NCBI GenBank assembly: GCA_965277835.1
Contig: OZ255841.1
Span: 992,001-1,056,000 of the forward strand
DNA length: 64,000 nt
Reading direction: 5' to 3'
Source: Arcticimaribacter sp965277835
Lineage (GTDB): Bacteria; Bacteroidota; Bacteroidia; Flavobacteriales; Flavobacteriaceae
Shown here: positions 36,576-44,831 of the stretch, piece by piece
How positions within the stretch are numbered: the first letter of the stretch is position 1
Layout of the letters: the number at the start of each line of letters is the position of its first letter
Notes under the pieces: generated by a model
What the model was told of the DNA's origin: nothing
Database searches by the model: none
The model's input: only the letters and a program-made list of their open reading frames with translations
Position numbers and translations under genes: made by a program

Positions 36576-36845
36576 TTAGCTAAGTTTTTCTATTTTCCCT
36601 GAAATTGTTGCTATCCCAGCATCTAGTTCTTCAGCAATTGATTTAAAATGCTTTTTTGCAGAACCTGTGTAATCGGTATGTATTTTTATAATTAATTCAT
36701 CAAATAACGCAATAGCCTCGTCTATTAATTTTTCGCTTTTGTTAAAATCAGCCTTGGGGTTTATTAATTCCCAAACATAAATTTCTTCTATCAAAGCTCC
36801 AATAATGTTATTGATGTCTTTTTTTAATTGCTTTTTGCTAGCCAT
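36576..36845 (-). CDS. Small helical protein of unknown function
   Basis: An 89-residue, highly charged and apparently all-helical protein beginning MASKKQLKKDINNIIGAL and ending in GKIEKLS. No catalytic motif, cysteine cluster or membrane segment is visible. It is the last gene after idi-queD-bcp, 31 bases from bcp, and the orientation and spacing suggest the same transcript. Family not recognised beyond conserved hypothetical proteins of Flavobacteriia. Confidence 0.7.
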   Translation of the reverse strand: MASKKQLKKDINNIIGALIEEIYVWELINPKADFNKSEKLIDEAIALFDELIIKIHTDYTGSAKKHFKSIAEELDAGIATISGKIEKLS

Positions 36846-36876
36846 AGTCTATTATATTTTAGGCAAAGATACGTTT

Positions 36877-37326
36877 TTACACACTTAATTCTTTCAAAGC
36901 TTCTTTGATATGACTATCAGGGCGAAAATTATCGTGAATATAAGCGACCTTGCCTTCTTTGTTAATTACAAAAGTAATACGCTTAGTGTATAACCCAAAT
37001 AATATTTTGGGTAATTTAAACAAACGTTGCACATTTTTTTTAGAGTCGGAAAGTAAAATAAAAGGAAGCTGATATTTTTCGGCAAACTTAGCATGACTCT
37101 CTACACCGTCCGAACTGATGCCAATAACCTCTGCGCCTAGGTCTAAAAAGTTTTCGTAATAATCTCTAAACCCACACGCTTCTGCCGTACACCCTGGGGT
37201 TTGGTTTTTAGGATAAAAATATATTACCATTGGTTTTTTGCCTAACAGGGTGTCGCTCTTAAAACATTTTCCGTGTTGGTCTAATAATTCAAAATATGGT
37301 ACGTCTTCCCCTACTTTAAGGCTCAT
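36877..37326 (-). CDS. bcp: Thioredoxin-dependent peroxiredoxin (BCP/PrxQ type)
   Basis: A 149-residue peroxidase that reduces hydrogen peroxide and organic peroxides with thioredoxin. The peroxidatic cysteine is C46 in TPGCTAEACGF and the resolving cysteine C51 is five residues later, the PrxQ arrangement. Its start codon shares one base with the queD stop codon (TAATG), so translation is coupled. Confidence 0.92.
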   Translation of the reverse strand: MSLKVGEDVPYFELLDQHGKCFKSDTLLGKKPMVIYFYPKNQTPGCTAEACGFRDYYENFLDLGAEVIGISSDGVESHAKFAEKYQLPFILLSDSKKNVQRLFKLPKILFGLYTKRITFVINKEGKVAYIHDNFRPDSHIKEALKELSV

Positions 37327-37736
37327 TAATTTTCGGGATAAGTCACAAAGTTTCTAGGTGTTTCGTAGAGAACAACCTTTAGGCTTTGGTCTGGGTTAAG
37401 TATTTCTTTTAATTTATTATATATCACAATTACAATATTCTCTGCCGTTGGAATAGTGTCTAAAAATTCTTCGACCTCAAGGTTTAAGTTCTTATGGTCA
37501 AAAGCATCTTCAATTTTTGTTTTAATATGGTTTTTCAAAATTTTCATATCCATTACATAGCCTGTGTTTGGGTCTATCGGTCCCGTAACGCTTACTATTA
37601 ACTCGTAGTTATGCCCATGAAAATTTGGATTTGCACATTTGCCAAAAACAGCATTGTTTTGCTCGTCCGACCAATCTTTTCTATATAACCTATGCGCTGC
37701 GTTAAAGTATGCCTTTCTACTTACAGTAACTCTCAT
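37326..37736 (-). CDS. queD: 6-carboxytetrahydropterin synthase / PTPS-family protein
   Basis: A 136-residue zinc enzyme of the 6-pyruvoyl-tetrahydropterin synthase family. Zinc histidines are H15 in FNAAHRLY and H40 and H42 in NFHGHNYEL; the catalytic cysteine is C34 in GKCANPNF. The presence of the CxxxHGHNY pattern suits QueD, which makes the queuosine precursor, but a pterin synthase role is possible. It overlaps idi by four bases (ATGA) and bcp by one. Confidence 0.86.
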   Translation of the reverse strand: MRVTVSRKAYFNAAHRLYRKDWSDEQNNAVFGKCANPNFHGHNYELIVSVTGPIDPNTGYVMDMKILKNHIKTKIEDAFDHKNLNLEVEEFLDTIPTAENIVIVIYNKLKEILNPDQSLKVVLYETPRNFVTYPEN

Positions 37737-38254
37737 GCTCTTTCTTTAAAAGTAGTGTAAAAACGTTTAAAAATAATATTGAACCACACTGTGTAAGCCT
37801 CAGTGTTTTGTTCCAAATCAATACTAATATCTTCAATATCCATCCACTTCCACTCGGACACTTCGTCTTTGTTTATATTAGGTTCTCCTTCATAGTACCC
37901 AAGCATTACATGGTCAAGTTCGTGCTCAGTTAAACCATTGTCAAACTGTGCTTTATAAATAAAGTTAAACAAATATTCTAAGGGTGTCTCGAAACCCATT
38001 TCTTCTTTTAGTCGCCGCAAACCTGCTTCAATGTTATGCTCTCCATCGCGCTGATGACTGCAACACGTATTGGTCCAAAGACCCGGAGAATGGTACTTGT
38101 GCAATGCACGTCTTTGAAGCATTAGTTGGTTCTTATTATTAATAATAAACACAGAAAAAGCACGGTGCAAAAGCCCCTTTTCGTGGGCTTCCATTTTTGG
38201 CATTAGCCCTATGGGGTCGTCTGTAGGTGTAACAAGAATTACGTCTTCTTCCAT
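37733..38254 (-). CDS. idi: Isopentenyl-diphosphate delta-isomerase, type 1
   Basis: A 173-residue Nudix-fold enzyme that converts isopentenyl to dimethylallyl diphosphate for isoprenoid synthesis. It shows WTNTCCSHQRDGE with the active-site cysteine near residue 64, the Nudix-like RRLKEEMGFET near 80, and the catalytic glutamate in TEHELDHV near 115. It is the first gene of the idi-queD-bcp run and is divergent from prfC across 95 bases. Confidence 0.93.
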   Translation of the reverse strand: MEEDVILVTPTDDPIGLMPKMEAHEKGLLHRAFSVFIINNKNQLMLQRRALHKYHSPGLWTNTCCSHQRDGEHNIEAGLRRLKEEMGFETPLEYLFNFIYKAQFDNGLTEHELDHVMLGYYEGEPNINKDEVSEWKWMDIEDISIDLEQNTEAYTVWFNIIFKRFYTTFKERA

Positions 38255-38325
38255 TGCTTCAAAACTACCTATTTATTTATCAAAAACCTAGTTTCAAAAA
38301 AAATCGTCTTTAAAATATATATTGG

Positions 38326-38333
38326 TATTTTTG
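38326..38333 (+). promoter_or_regulatory. Candidate -7 element for prfC
   Basis: TATTTTTG matches TAnnTTTG and ends 16 bases before the prfC ATG. The region between idi and prfC is AT-rich and no -33 element is clear. Confidence 0.35.
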
Positions 38334-38349
38334 GCGAAACTTTTGATTT

Positions 38350-39933
38350 ATGTTTTTAGACGAAATTGCTAAAAGAAGAACTTTTGGAATTATTTCACAT
38401 CCCGATGCTGGAAAAACAACACTCACAGAAAAGCTATTGCTTTTTGGGGGTGCAATACAAGAAGCTGGGGCAGTAAAGTCTAACAAAATAAAAAAAGGAG
38501 CGACTAGCGATTTTATGGAAATTGAACGCCAAAGAGGTATTTCGGTAGCAACCTCTGTACTGGCTTTTATATATAAAGACAAGAAAATTAATATTTTAGA
38601 TACCCCTGGGCACAAAGATTTTGCCGAAGATACGTTTAGAACGCTCACGGCTGTTGACAGTGTTATTGTTGTTATTGATGTTGCAAAAGGCGTAGAAGAA
38701 CAAACAAAAAAGTTGGTGAAAGTATGTCGTATGCGAAATATTCCGATAATTGTTTTTATTAATAAACTAGACCGAGAAGGAAAAGATTCTTTTGATTTAT
38801 TAGATGAAGTAGAAGCCGAACTTCAACTAAGAATTACACCTTTATCGTTTCCTATTGGAATGGGGTATAACTTTAAAGGTATTTATAATGTTTGGAACAA
38901 AAACGCAAAACTATTCTTAGAGGATGAGAAGCAAAAAAAGGGAACTACGGTTTCTTTTGACAACCTAGACGACCCAGAGCTAGAACGCCTTATAGGGAGT
39001 TCGCCTTTGAATACCCTAAAAGAAGAATTAGAATTAATAAACGGTGTATATCCAAGTTTTTCGCAAGAAGACTATTTAGCAGGAAAACTACAGCCTGTTT
39101 TTTTTGGCTCCGCATTAAATAATTTTGGTGTACAAGAATTGCTAGATTGTTTTATAGACATTGCCCCAGCCCCGCTAGCAAAAGAATCGGAAGAACGTTT
39201 AATTAAACCCGATGAAAAAGAGTTTAGTGGTTTTGTGTTTAAAATTCATGCAAACATGGATCCTAACCATAGGGATCGTTTGGCTTTTGTGAAAATTGTG
39301 TCAGGGATTTTCGAGCGTAATAAACCCTATTTGCATGTACGCCATAACAAAAAGGTTAAGTTTTCGAGCCCAAATACTTTTTTTGCAGAACGTAAAAAAA
39401 TTGTAGATACATCGTACCCTGGTGATATTGTGGGTTTACACGATACTGGAAATTTTAAAATTGGGGATTCTTTAACCTCAGGAGAAGTTATTCACTTTAA
39501 AGGAATTCCGAACTTTTCGCCAGAACACTTTCGTTATATTAACAATGCAGACCCTTTGAAAGCAAAACAGTTAAACAAAGGAATTGACCAACTAATGGAT
39601 GAAGGTGTAGCTCAATTGTTTACCCTCTCAATAAATAATCGAAAAATTATTGGTACAGTCGGAGCACTTCAGTTCGAAGTTATTCAATATCGGTTAGAAC
39701 ACGAATACAGTGCTATATGCTCTTACGAAAACCTAAATGTACACAAAGCGTGTTGGGTAGAAGCCGAAGACGAAAAAAACGAAGAGTTTATTGAATTTAA
39801 AAGAGTAAAACAAAAGTTCCTTGCAACTGACAAGCAAGGGCAAATGGTATTTTTGGCAGATTCTAGTTTTTCACTTCAAATGACACAACAAAAATACCCA
39901 TCAATCAAATTTCATTTTACTTCGGAGTTTTAA
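38350..39933 (+). CDS. prfC: Peptide chain release factor 3
   Basis: A 527-residue translational GTPase that removes RF1 or RF2 after peptide release. G motifs are complete: SHPDAGKTTLTEK near residue 16, RQRGISVATSV near 59, DTPGHKDFAED near 82 and NKLDRE near 137. Domains 2 and 3 follow at normal length. Its 3' end faces the metalloprotease array, and the vestigial lipoprotein gene begins 53 bases downstream. Confidence 0.96.
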   Translation: MFLDEIAKRRTFGIISHPDAGKTTLTEKLLLFGGAIQEAGAVKSNKIKKGATSDFMEIERQRGISVATSVLAFIYKDKKINILDTPGHKDFAEDTFRTLTAVDSVIVVIDVAKGVEEQTKKLVKVCRMRNIPIIVFINKLDREGKDSFDLLDEVEAELQLRITPLSFPIGMGYNFKGIYNVWNKNAKLFLEDEKQKKGTTVSFDNLDDPELERLIGSSPLNTLKEELELINGVYPSFSQEDYLAGKLQPVFFGSALNNFGVQELLDCFIDIAPAPLAKESEERLIKPDEKEFSGFVFKIHANMDPNHRDRLAFVKIVSGIFERNKPYLHVRHNKKVKFSSPNTFFAERKKIVDTSYPGDIVGLHDTGNFKIGDSLTSGEVIHFKGIPNFSPEHFRYINNADPLKAKQLNKGIDQLMDEGVAQLFTLSINNRKIIGTVGALQFEVIQYRLEHEYSAICSYENLNVHKACWVEAEDEKNEEFIEFKRVKQKFLATDKQGQMVFLADSSFSLQMTQQKYPSIKFHFTSEF

Positions 39934-39986
39934 CCTGAGGCATCAAAGCTTTTTAAAAGGTATGGGGCGCAATTCAAAACAACACT

Positions 39987-40094
39987 TTATTCTCGAATAA
40001 AGTTATCTATCGCTGACTTTGATTCATTCCCTTGTTTGTCAACCGTTATAATTTGCCAAAAATCGTAATACTTAAATACTATACCTTTTCTTAT
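39987..40094 (-). pseudogene. Vestigial array lipoprotein gene
   Basis: Downstream of the last metalloprotease the first residues of the lipoprotein (RKGIV) join directly to its last 27 or so: WQIITVDKQGNES and then DNFIRE, stop. About 200 central codons are missing. The start has become ATA: at 40092-40094 the ATGA overlap seen in the other units is ATAA, so the protease keeps a stop codon while the partner lost its start. The WQIITVDK ending is closest to the lipoprotein gene at 48711-49430. Confidence 0.85.
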
Positions 40095-43000
40095 CGCTTT
40101 ATGAATTTTATCGTTTCTTCATCTTCTCCGTTATATATCTTTATAAAATAATTACCCGATGATAAACCACTCATATCTATAGCTACACGCCGTTCTGAAC
40201 CATCCACTATCACAGAATCTCCTTTAAGTGCATTCCCTTGAATATCATAAATAACATAGTCTATCTGGCTCAACTTGCCGCCTACCAAAATATATGCTAA
40301 GTCCTCTGCTGGGTTAGGGTATAATACCGAAGGTTTGGCTATGTAAATTTCTTCTTTGTAAACACCTTGACAGTGTAAATCTGTTTTTACTTCTATCACA
40401 TTAAGCCCCTCTTTTAAATTTAGGTTAACGTTTGATCGTGATAGAATACGCTTAGGTTCATTGTTTACAACTACATTATAGTCTTTTGCCCCAGAAAGCA
40501 ATAAGGTCAATGATAAATCGCGCGCGTTTACAAAGGATGATACACTCAGTGGCTGGGGTTCGCTTATAGGAATTCTAAAACAAGTCTCATAAGACCTCGC
40601 AGGAATACGAACACACACATTATATGTACCGCTCGAAAGATCAGGTATTTTAAAACTAGATGCCTTAAACGTAAAATCTTTATTATATCCATTAGGTCCT
40701 GTTACATTAACCGCATAATCATCTTCTAAAGCCTGTATTTCTATTGCGCCATTATTACGACTTGCACAAGTCTCTTCTGATTTTAATACAGCTATATCAT
40801 TAAACTCATTAGGATACGTATCACATACATCTCCTACGCCATCGAGGTCGCTGTCTTTTTGGTCTTTATTTGCCATCGTAGGGCAATTGTCTGCTCTATT
40901 CGAATATCCATCTGCGTCATCGTCTGTAATTGCTTTAGCATCCAAACAAAACTTAATATTAAATTCTGTCAGCCTAGCTTTAGTATTAAGAACACTGTTA
41001 TTTACTGACAAAGTCCATGTGCCTTGGGAAGATTTTCCTATAAAATCATTTAAATTCCCCTCTGGACGAAAAGAATCCGTAAAAGGTGGTTGCGATTCAG
41101 AAGGCGCTTTTGTTGACGATTGGTCTAAAATAGTATTTATAAGTCCATTTGTTTTAGAGGTTCCTCCGCCGTATCCCTCAAAATCCCCAAGCTTTACCTC
41201 TGTGCCATCAGGTCCCCGTAAAGTGAAATCTAACCCCACTAGTACCACAACCGTAAAAATTGAAAACTCTACATCTACATCTAGTATAGTGTGGTTATAT
41301 GGTATATATAAAGGTATCTCAGTGTTTTCTGCCAAGAAATAACCAAATTCAAGGTTTTGCGTCCCGTCAGCTATTGGTACTGATAAATTAGCTTTCCCAT
41401 CAAATGCACATGCAATTATTATTGTTTTAAACGTCTGCTCTGCATAGCCACTTGTTCCACAACTACTAAAAGCCTTAACCCTCCAATAATAAGTTGTCTC
41501 TTGCTCTAAATTTTGAGCAGGTGTAAACGTGTTTGTGCTTAACGTAGATGAAACCAGTATCGTTGAAAAATCACTCTGCTTAGAAAGCTCTATCGTATAG
41601 TCTGTAACACCGCCATCTGCTTGCCAATTAAACACAGGGCGTAAAGGTTGTGTAAATACAATTGTTGCAATTAAACTCTTTGGCGTAGCTACATTAGTTG
41701 ATAAGCGACGATACTCCAAAAGACTAGTATCTTTAACCGAACCAGATGTAGCCACTAAGGTCATAGAATATAAGCCTGATAAAGAAGATAAATTACTAAA
41801 TGTAATTGTCCCTGGCACACTTACCCCTGAAGCACTCGTCTGTGGGGTTATCGCAGCAGTAACTCCCGAAGGAAGATTGGTTGCACTTAAATTAATCGCG
41901 CCTGTAAAACCAGCATAACGTTCCAAATCAAAACCATAAGACACAGAAGAGGTTGTGTCACATTCTGTTATCGCCCTGTTCTTAAAAACAGCTCCAAACT
42001 GACGCTTAACTATCGTAAATGGTTGGCTGTTTACTGCAAAATAAATACCCCCATCTGCCTTTATCATCAAGCGGGTACTGGTCGAAACTAAACTCTCTGG
42101 GACTTTATATTCATAACTCCCATCATTAGGGGTGTTTGCTGCTAAAAGCATATTGAAGTTTTGACCTCCATCGGTAGATAAATAAATAGAAACCGTCTTA
42201 GTATTTATAGGTGCCTTATCCGTGTTTGCTACATCCCATGTAATACGTTCTCTAGCGCCTGTCTTCCAAACTAAACCTGTAGTGTTCTGCGAGGTAATCT
42301 TAAAAGGCCCTGAATTGGGATCTACTTGTATTAATTTAATATCGCGTACGGTTTGTCCTACTCCTGTGACTGTAGCCGAACGATCGCGTACGGTTATCCC
42401 CCAAGTAAGCGTTCTGCCTACCGTAGAAACGGTTTCCCAATCATCGCTATTATTTCTAGGGTTAGTTGATGTTAATCGTCCTGCTAATACACGAGACATC
42501 GTAGGGATTGTACGTTTAGGAGAACGCACAGGCGCAAACGAACGGTTCTGCGGACCAAATACAAGGGTAGGCCCAAATGATGCTTCCGTAACAGCTGTAG
42601 TAGTAATATCCATTTGTTCCCAACAATACGTTAACACATCATTATCGGTATCTGTAGCGGTCGCAGTCAACTCATAAGCAGTACCCATAGGAATACTTAT
42701 ATCCGCTCCTGCCGATACAGTTGGGGCTTTATTGCTAATCGCAGTCTTTACACCACAAGGTGTTTTAGCTATAAAATTCTCTATTTGTCTAATAGTACTG
42801 TGGTGAAAATAAGGTGCTCTATCTGCATTTGGTTGAACACTCGGTGATACCCCTGGATAGCTCATTATAGTTGACCCACTACCAGGTTCAACATTATCTG
42901 TCGTAGGCTCAATAATATGCGAAAATGAATGGCTTGCTCCAAACTGATGCCCTACTTCATGTGCAAAAGTGTATAAAAAACTGGGGTTTATAATATCTTC

Positions 43001-43912
43001 AGTTCTACTAATTCCATACCATTTACCTTCACTGCATGCAACACCTTGAAATGTAACACCTCCACTGCCGCTTTCAAATAAATGCCCTACATCGTATTTA
43101 TCTGCTCCAAAATTATCAAATATCGTTTTTGTTACCGTAGAAGGATCTGTCTTTAGGTTGTCAAATATTAAATCTACTCCTGAAACCAACTGAAACCGAA
43201 CTGCAAGTTCCATCTCATAAATCTGATTAAGCTGGTTTACCATACTCACCACCTTAGCGAAAGCATCTTGCTTATTTGTCCCATTTGCAGCATTATTATC
43301 TCCAAAAATCAATGTAAATGATGGTACTGTGGTTATTACCATCCGATATGTCCTTAGCATACTATCTGAAGCTCTTGCTGAACGTGCCTTATAGTTACTC
43401 ACATCTACACCTCTGCCTTTTGTTAAACATTCAAAATCGCCTCCTTTTACGTCTCCCTGCTTATAAAAAACATGCACGCTTTTATCCTCTCCACGCTTTG
43501 GCTCAATAAAATGATAACCTCCAGGGTAATGTAGCATCGCGGCTATACCCTGTGGGGAATAACTCCAACGCACTGTTACGTCTTTTCTTGTTTTACTTAT
43601 ACCTCTATATACGCCAATATTAGGGTGTTTCTTTGCTAACTCTGGAGATAGTAGATTATCTTCTACTACTACAAAAGTTTCCAGTTTTCCTAACTCATTA
43701 GGGAACATTATCGTTTGCTCTGCTTTTAGACCTCTACCTTGTACAAAACCCTTAAACTGCTCTGTGTCTAAAATAAGAGTCTTTATATTCTCTTCTTCGG
43801 AAGCAATGCCACGAGATAATAACTTATCTGTACTAAATTTCCATAAATCCTGAGAATGAAGGGAAAAAGAAACTAATGCCCCTAATATGAATAGTCCGAG
43901 TTTTGTTCTCAT
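40091..43912 (-). CDS. Secreted reprolysin-like metalloprotease, array copy 1, T9SS cargo
   Basis: A 1,273-residue exported zinc protease. Signal peptide about 1-21; propeptide to about 185; catalytic domain about 190-390 with HEVGHQFGASH (319-329) and Met-turn IMSYPG; PKD-like domain from about 395 (APTVSAGADISIP); Ig-like region about 535-640; fibronectin-III-like 745-830; P-domain about 837-990; DDDADGY...DNCPT thrombospondin-3-like calcium segment about 997-1035; T9SS sorting tail from about 1196 (VLYPNPAEDLAYI). ATG at 43912 is used instead of the GTG just before it, which is not conserved in copy 4. This copy has its own promoter candidate, but its lipoprotein partner is destroyed. Confidence 0.88.
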   Translation of the reverse strand: MRTKLGLFILGALVSFSLHSQDLWKFSTDKLLSRGIASEEENIKTLILDTEQFKGFVQGRGLKAEQTIMFPNELGKLETFVVVEDNLLSPELAKKHPNIGVYRGISKTRKDVTVRWSYSPQGIAAMLHYPGGYHFIEPKRGEDKSVHVFYKQGDVKGGDFECLTKGRGVDVSNYKARSARASDSMLRTYRMVITTVPSFTLIFGDNNAANGTNKQDAFAKVVSMVNQLNQIYEMELAVRFQLVSGVDLIFDNLKTDPSTVTKTIFDNFGADKYDVGHLFESGSGGVTFQGVACSEGKWYGISRTEDIINPSFLYTFAHEVGHQFGASHSFSHIIEPTTDNVEPGSGSTIMSYPGVSPSVQPNADRAPYFHHSTIRQIENFIAKTPCGVKTAISNKAPTVSAGADISIPMGTAYELTATATDTDNDVLTYCWEQMDITTTAVTEASFGPTLVFGPQNRSFAPVRSPKRTIPTMSRVLAGRLTSTNPRNNSDDWETVSTVGRTLTWGITVRDRSATVTGVGQTVRDIKLIQVDPNSGPFKITSQNTTGLVWKTGARERITWDVANTDKAPINTKTVSIYLSTDGGQNFNMLLAANTPNDGSYEYKVPESLVSTSTRLMIKADGGIYFAVNSQPFTIVKRQFGAVFKNRAITECDTTSSVSYGFDLERYAGFTGAINLSATNLPSGVTAAITPQTSASGVSVPGTITFSNLSSLSGLYSMTLVATSGSVKDTSLLEYRRLSTNVATPKSLIATIVFTQPLRPVFNWQADGGVTDYTIELSKQSDFSTILVSSTLSTNTFTPAQNLEQETTYYWRVKAFSSCGTSGYAEQTFKTIIIACAFDGKANLSVPIADGTQNLEFGYFLAENTEIPLYIPYNHTILDVDVEFSIFTVVVLVGLDFTLRGPDGTEVKLGDFEGYGGGTSKTNGLINTILDQSSTKAPSESQPPFTDSFRPEGNLNDFIGKSSQGTWTLSVNNSVLNTKARLTEFNIKFCLDAKAITDDDADGYSNRADNCPTMANKDQKDSDLDGVGDVCDTYPNEFNDIAVLKSEETCASRNNGAIEIQALEDDYAVNVTGPNGYNKDFTFKASSFKIPDLSSGTYNVCVRIPARSYETCFRIPISEPQPLSVSSFVNARDLSLTLLLSGAKDYNVVVNNEPKRILSRSNVNLNLKEGLNVIEVKTDLHCQGVYKEEIYIAKPSVLYPNPAEDLAYILVGGKLSQIDYVIYDIQGNALKGDSVIVDGSERRVAIDMSGLSSGNYFIKIYNGEDEETIKFIKR

Positions 43913-43998
43913 CACCTTTCTGGTTTAAGTCTTTAGAGCACCTAAAAATCAAATACTAAGTTGAAAAAAATAATGCCCCTTAAAGTGTTTGTCTATCT

Positions 43999-44006
43999 CA
44001 AATATA
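43999..44006 (-). promoter_or_regulatory. Candidate -7 element for metalloprotease copy 1
   Basis: Read on the minus strand the bases are TATATTTG, an exact TAnnTTTG, 87 bases before the ATG. The same element occurs at the same place in the leaders of copies 3 and 4, which supports it as functional. Confidence 0.55.
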
Positions 44007-44114
44007 ATAATGTTATCTTATATTTAAATAACGATATTATATAAAATTTAGAAAAAACCTAAGGCATCAAAACCTTTTTAAAAGGTACAAAGTCTAATTC
44101 AAAAAAATAATTTA

Positions 44115-44831
44115 TTATCGAAAATTAAAACTATATGTTTCTGATAATGATGAAATCCCTTTTTTGTCAATTGTTATAATCCGCCAATAATACGTTTTAC
44201 CCCTTCCTTCGGCGGGAAAAGCGCTAAACGATTGGGATTCACTATTTGTATGGGTAATATTGTCCTTTAGTAATTTTAAAGTAGAGGTGCTTGTACCTAA
44301 ATGAAATTGGTAATGACTAATATCATTATCTAAGTCAAAGCCTGTCCATGTAAATTCAATATTGTTTGTAATCAAGTTAACAAGTCCAGGGCCTCCATTA
44401 ACTGGGTTTGTCAATCTAGCTGAGAAAGGGGCATGATTCTGCTGTTGAACACCTTCTAAATAAAAACCCCAAACCTCACTCTTTGTCGTTGCAGTATTAC
44501 CCGTAGCACCCGACAAAACCCACCACGAATAAGGCACACCTCTATCCAATGTTAAGGTTGTCTCTGTGGTGCTTACTGTACTCTTCTTTTCTGCTTTGGT
44601 TAAACTGTTTGCCACCACAACCGTATAAGAATCCGCGTTCTGCGACGCTGCCCATTCGAAACGAACAACACCCGTAGTAGATGTGGTTGACACTGGCACA
44701 CATGCATTGTCTTTCTCTGGTTTAGACAAGGTTGCAGCGGTAGGAGCAGGTCCTGTCGGCTCTGCCGTTGAACTCTTAGAGCACGAATACATCAAACATA
44801 TCGTAATTAATAATACTATCCCTTTTCTCAT
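44115..44831 (-). CDS. Array lipoprotein with two fibronectin-III-like domains (partner of copy 2)
   Basis: A 238-residue predicted lipoprotein. MRKGIVLLITICLMYSC gives a signal and lipobox with the cysteine at 17, followed by SKSST and a Pro/Thr-rich linker. Two fibronectin-III-like repeats follow, about 38-128 (RFEWAASQNADSYTVVV) and 134-238 (IEFTWTGFDLDNDISHYQF). Its ATG overlaps the TGA of metalloprotease copy 2 as ATGA, so translation is coupled. It could tether, help fold or restrain the protease at the cell surface; all three are inferences. It resembles the copy-4 partner more than the copy-3 partner. Confidence 0.82.
   Translation of the reverse strand: MRKGIVLLITICLMYSCSKSSTAEPTGPAPTAATLSKPEKDNACVPVSTTSTTGVVRFEWAASQNADSYTVVVANSLTKAEKKSTVSTTETTLTLDRGVPYSWWVLSGATGNTATTKSEVWGFYLEGVQQQNHAPFSARLTNPVNGGPGLVNLITNNIEFTWTGFDLDNDISHYQFHLGTSTSTLKLLKDNITHTNSESQSFSAFPAEGRGKTYYWRIITIDKKGISSLSETYSFNFR

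Noticed and set aside
43913..43915. GTG directly before the ATG of metalloprotease copies 1-3 as the start codon.
   Set aside because: Copy 4 has GTT at this place, so the shared start is the ATG.
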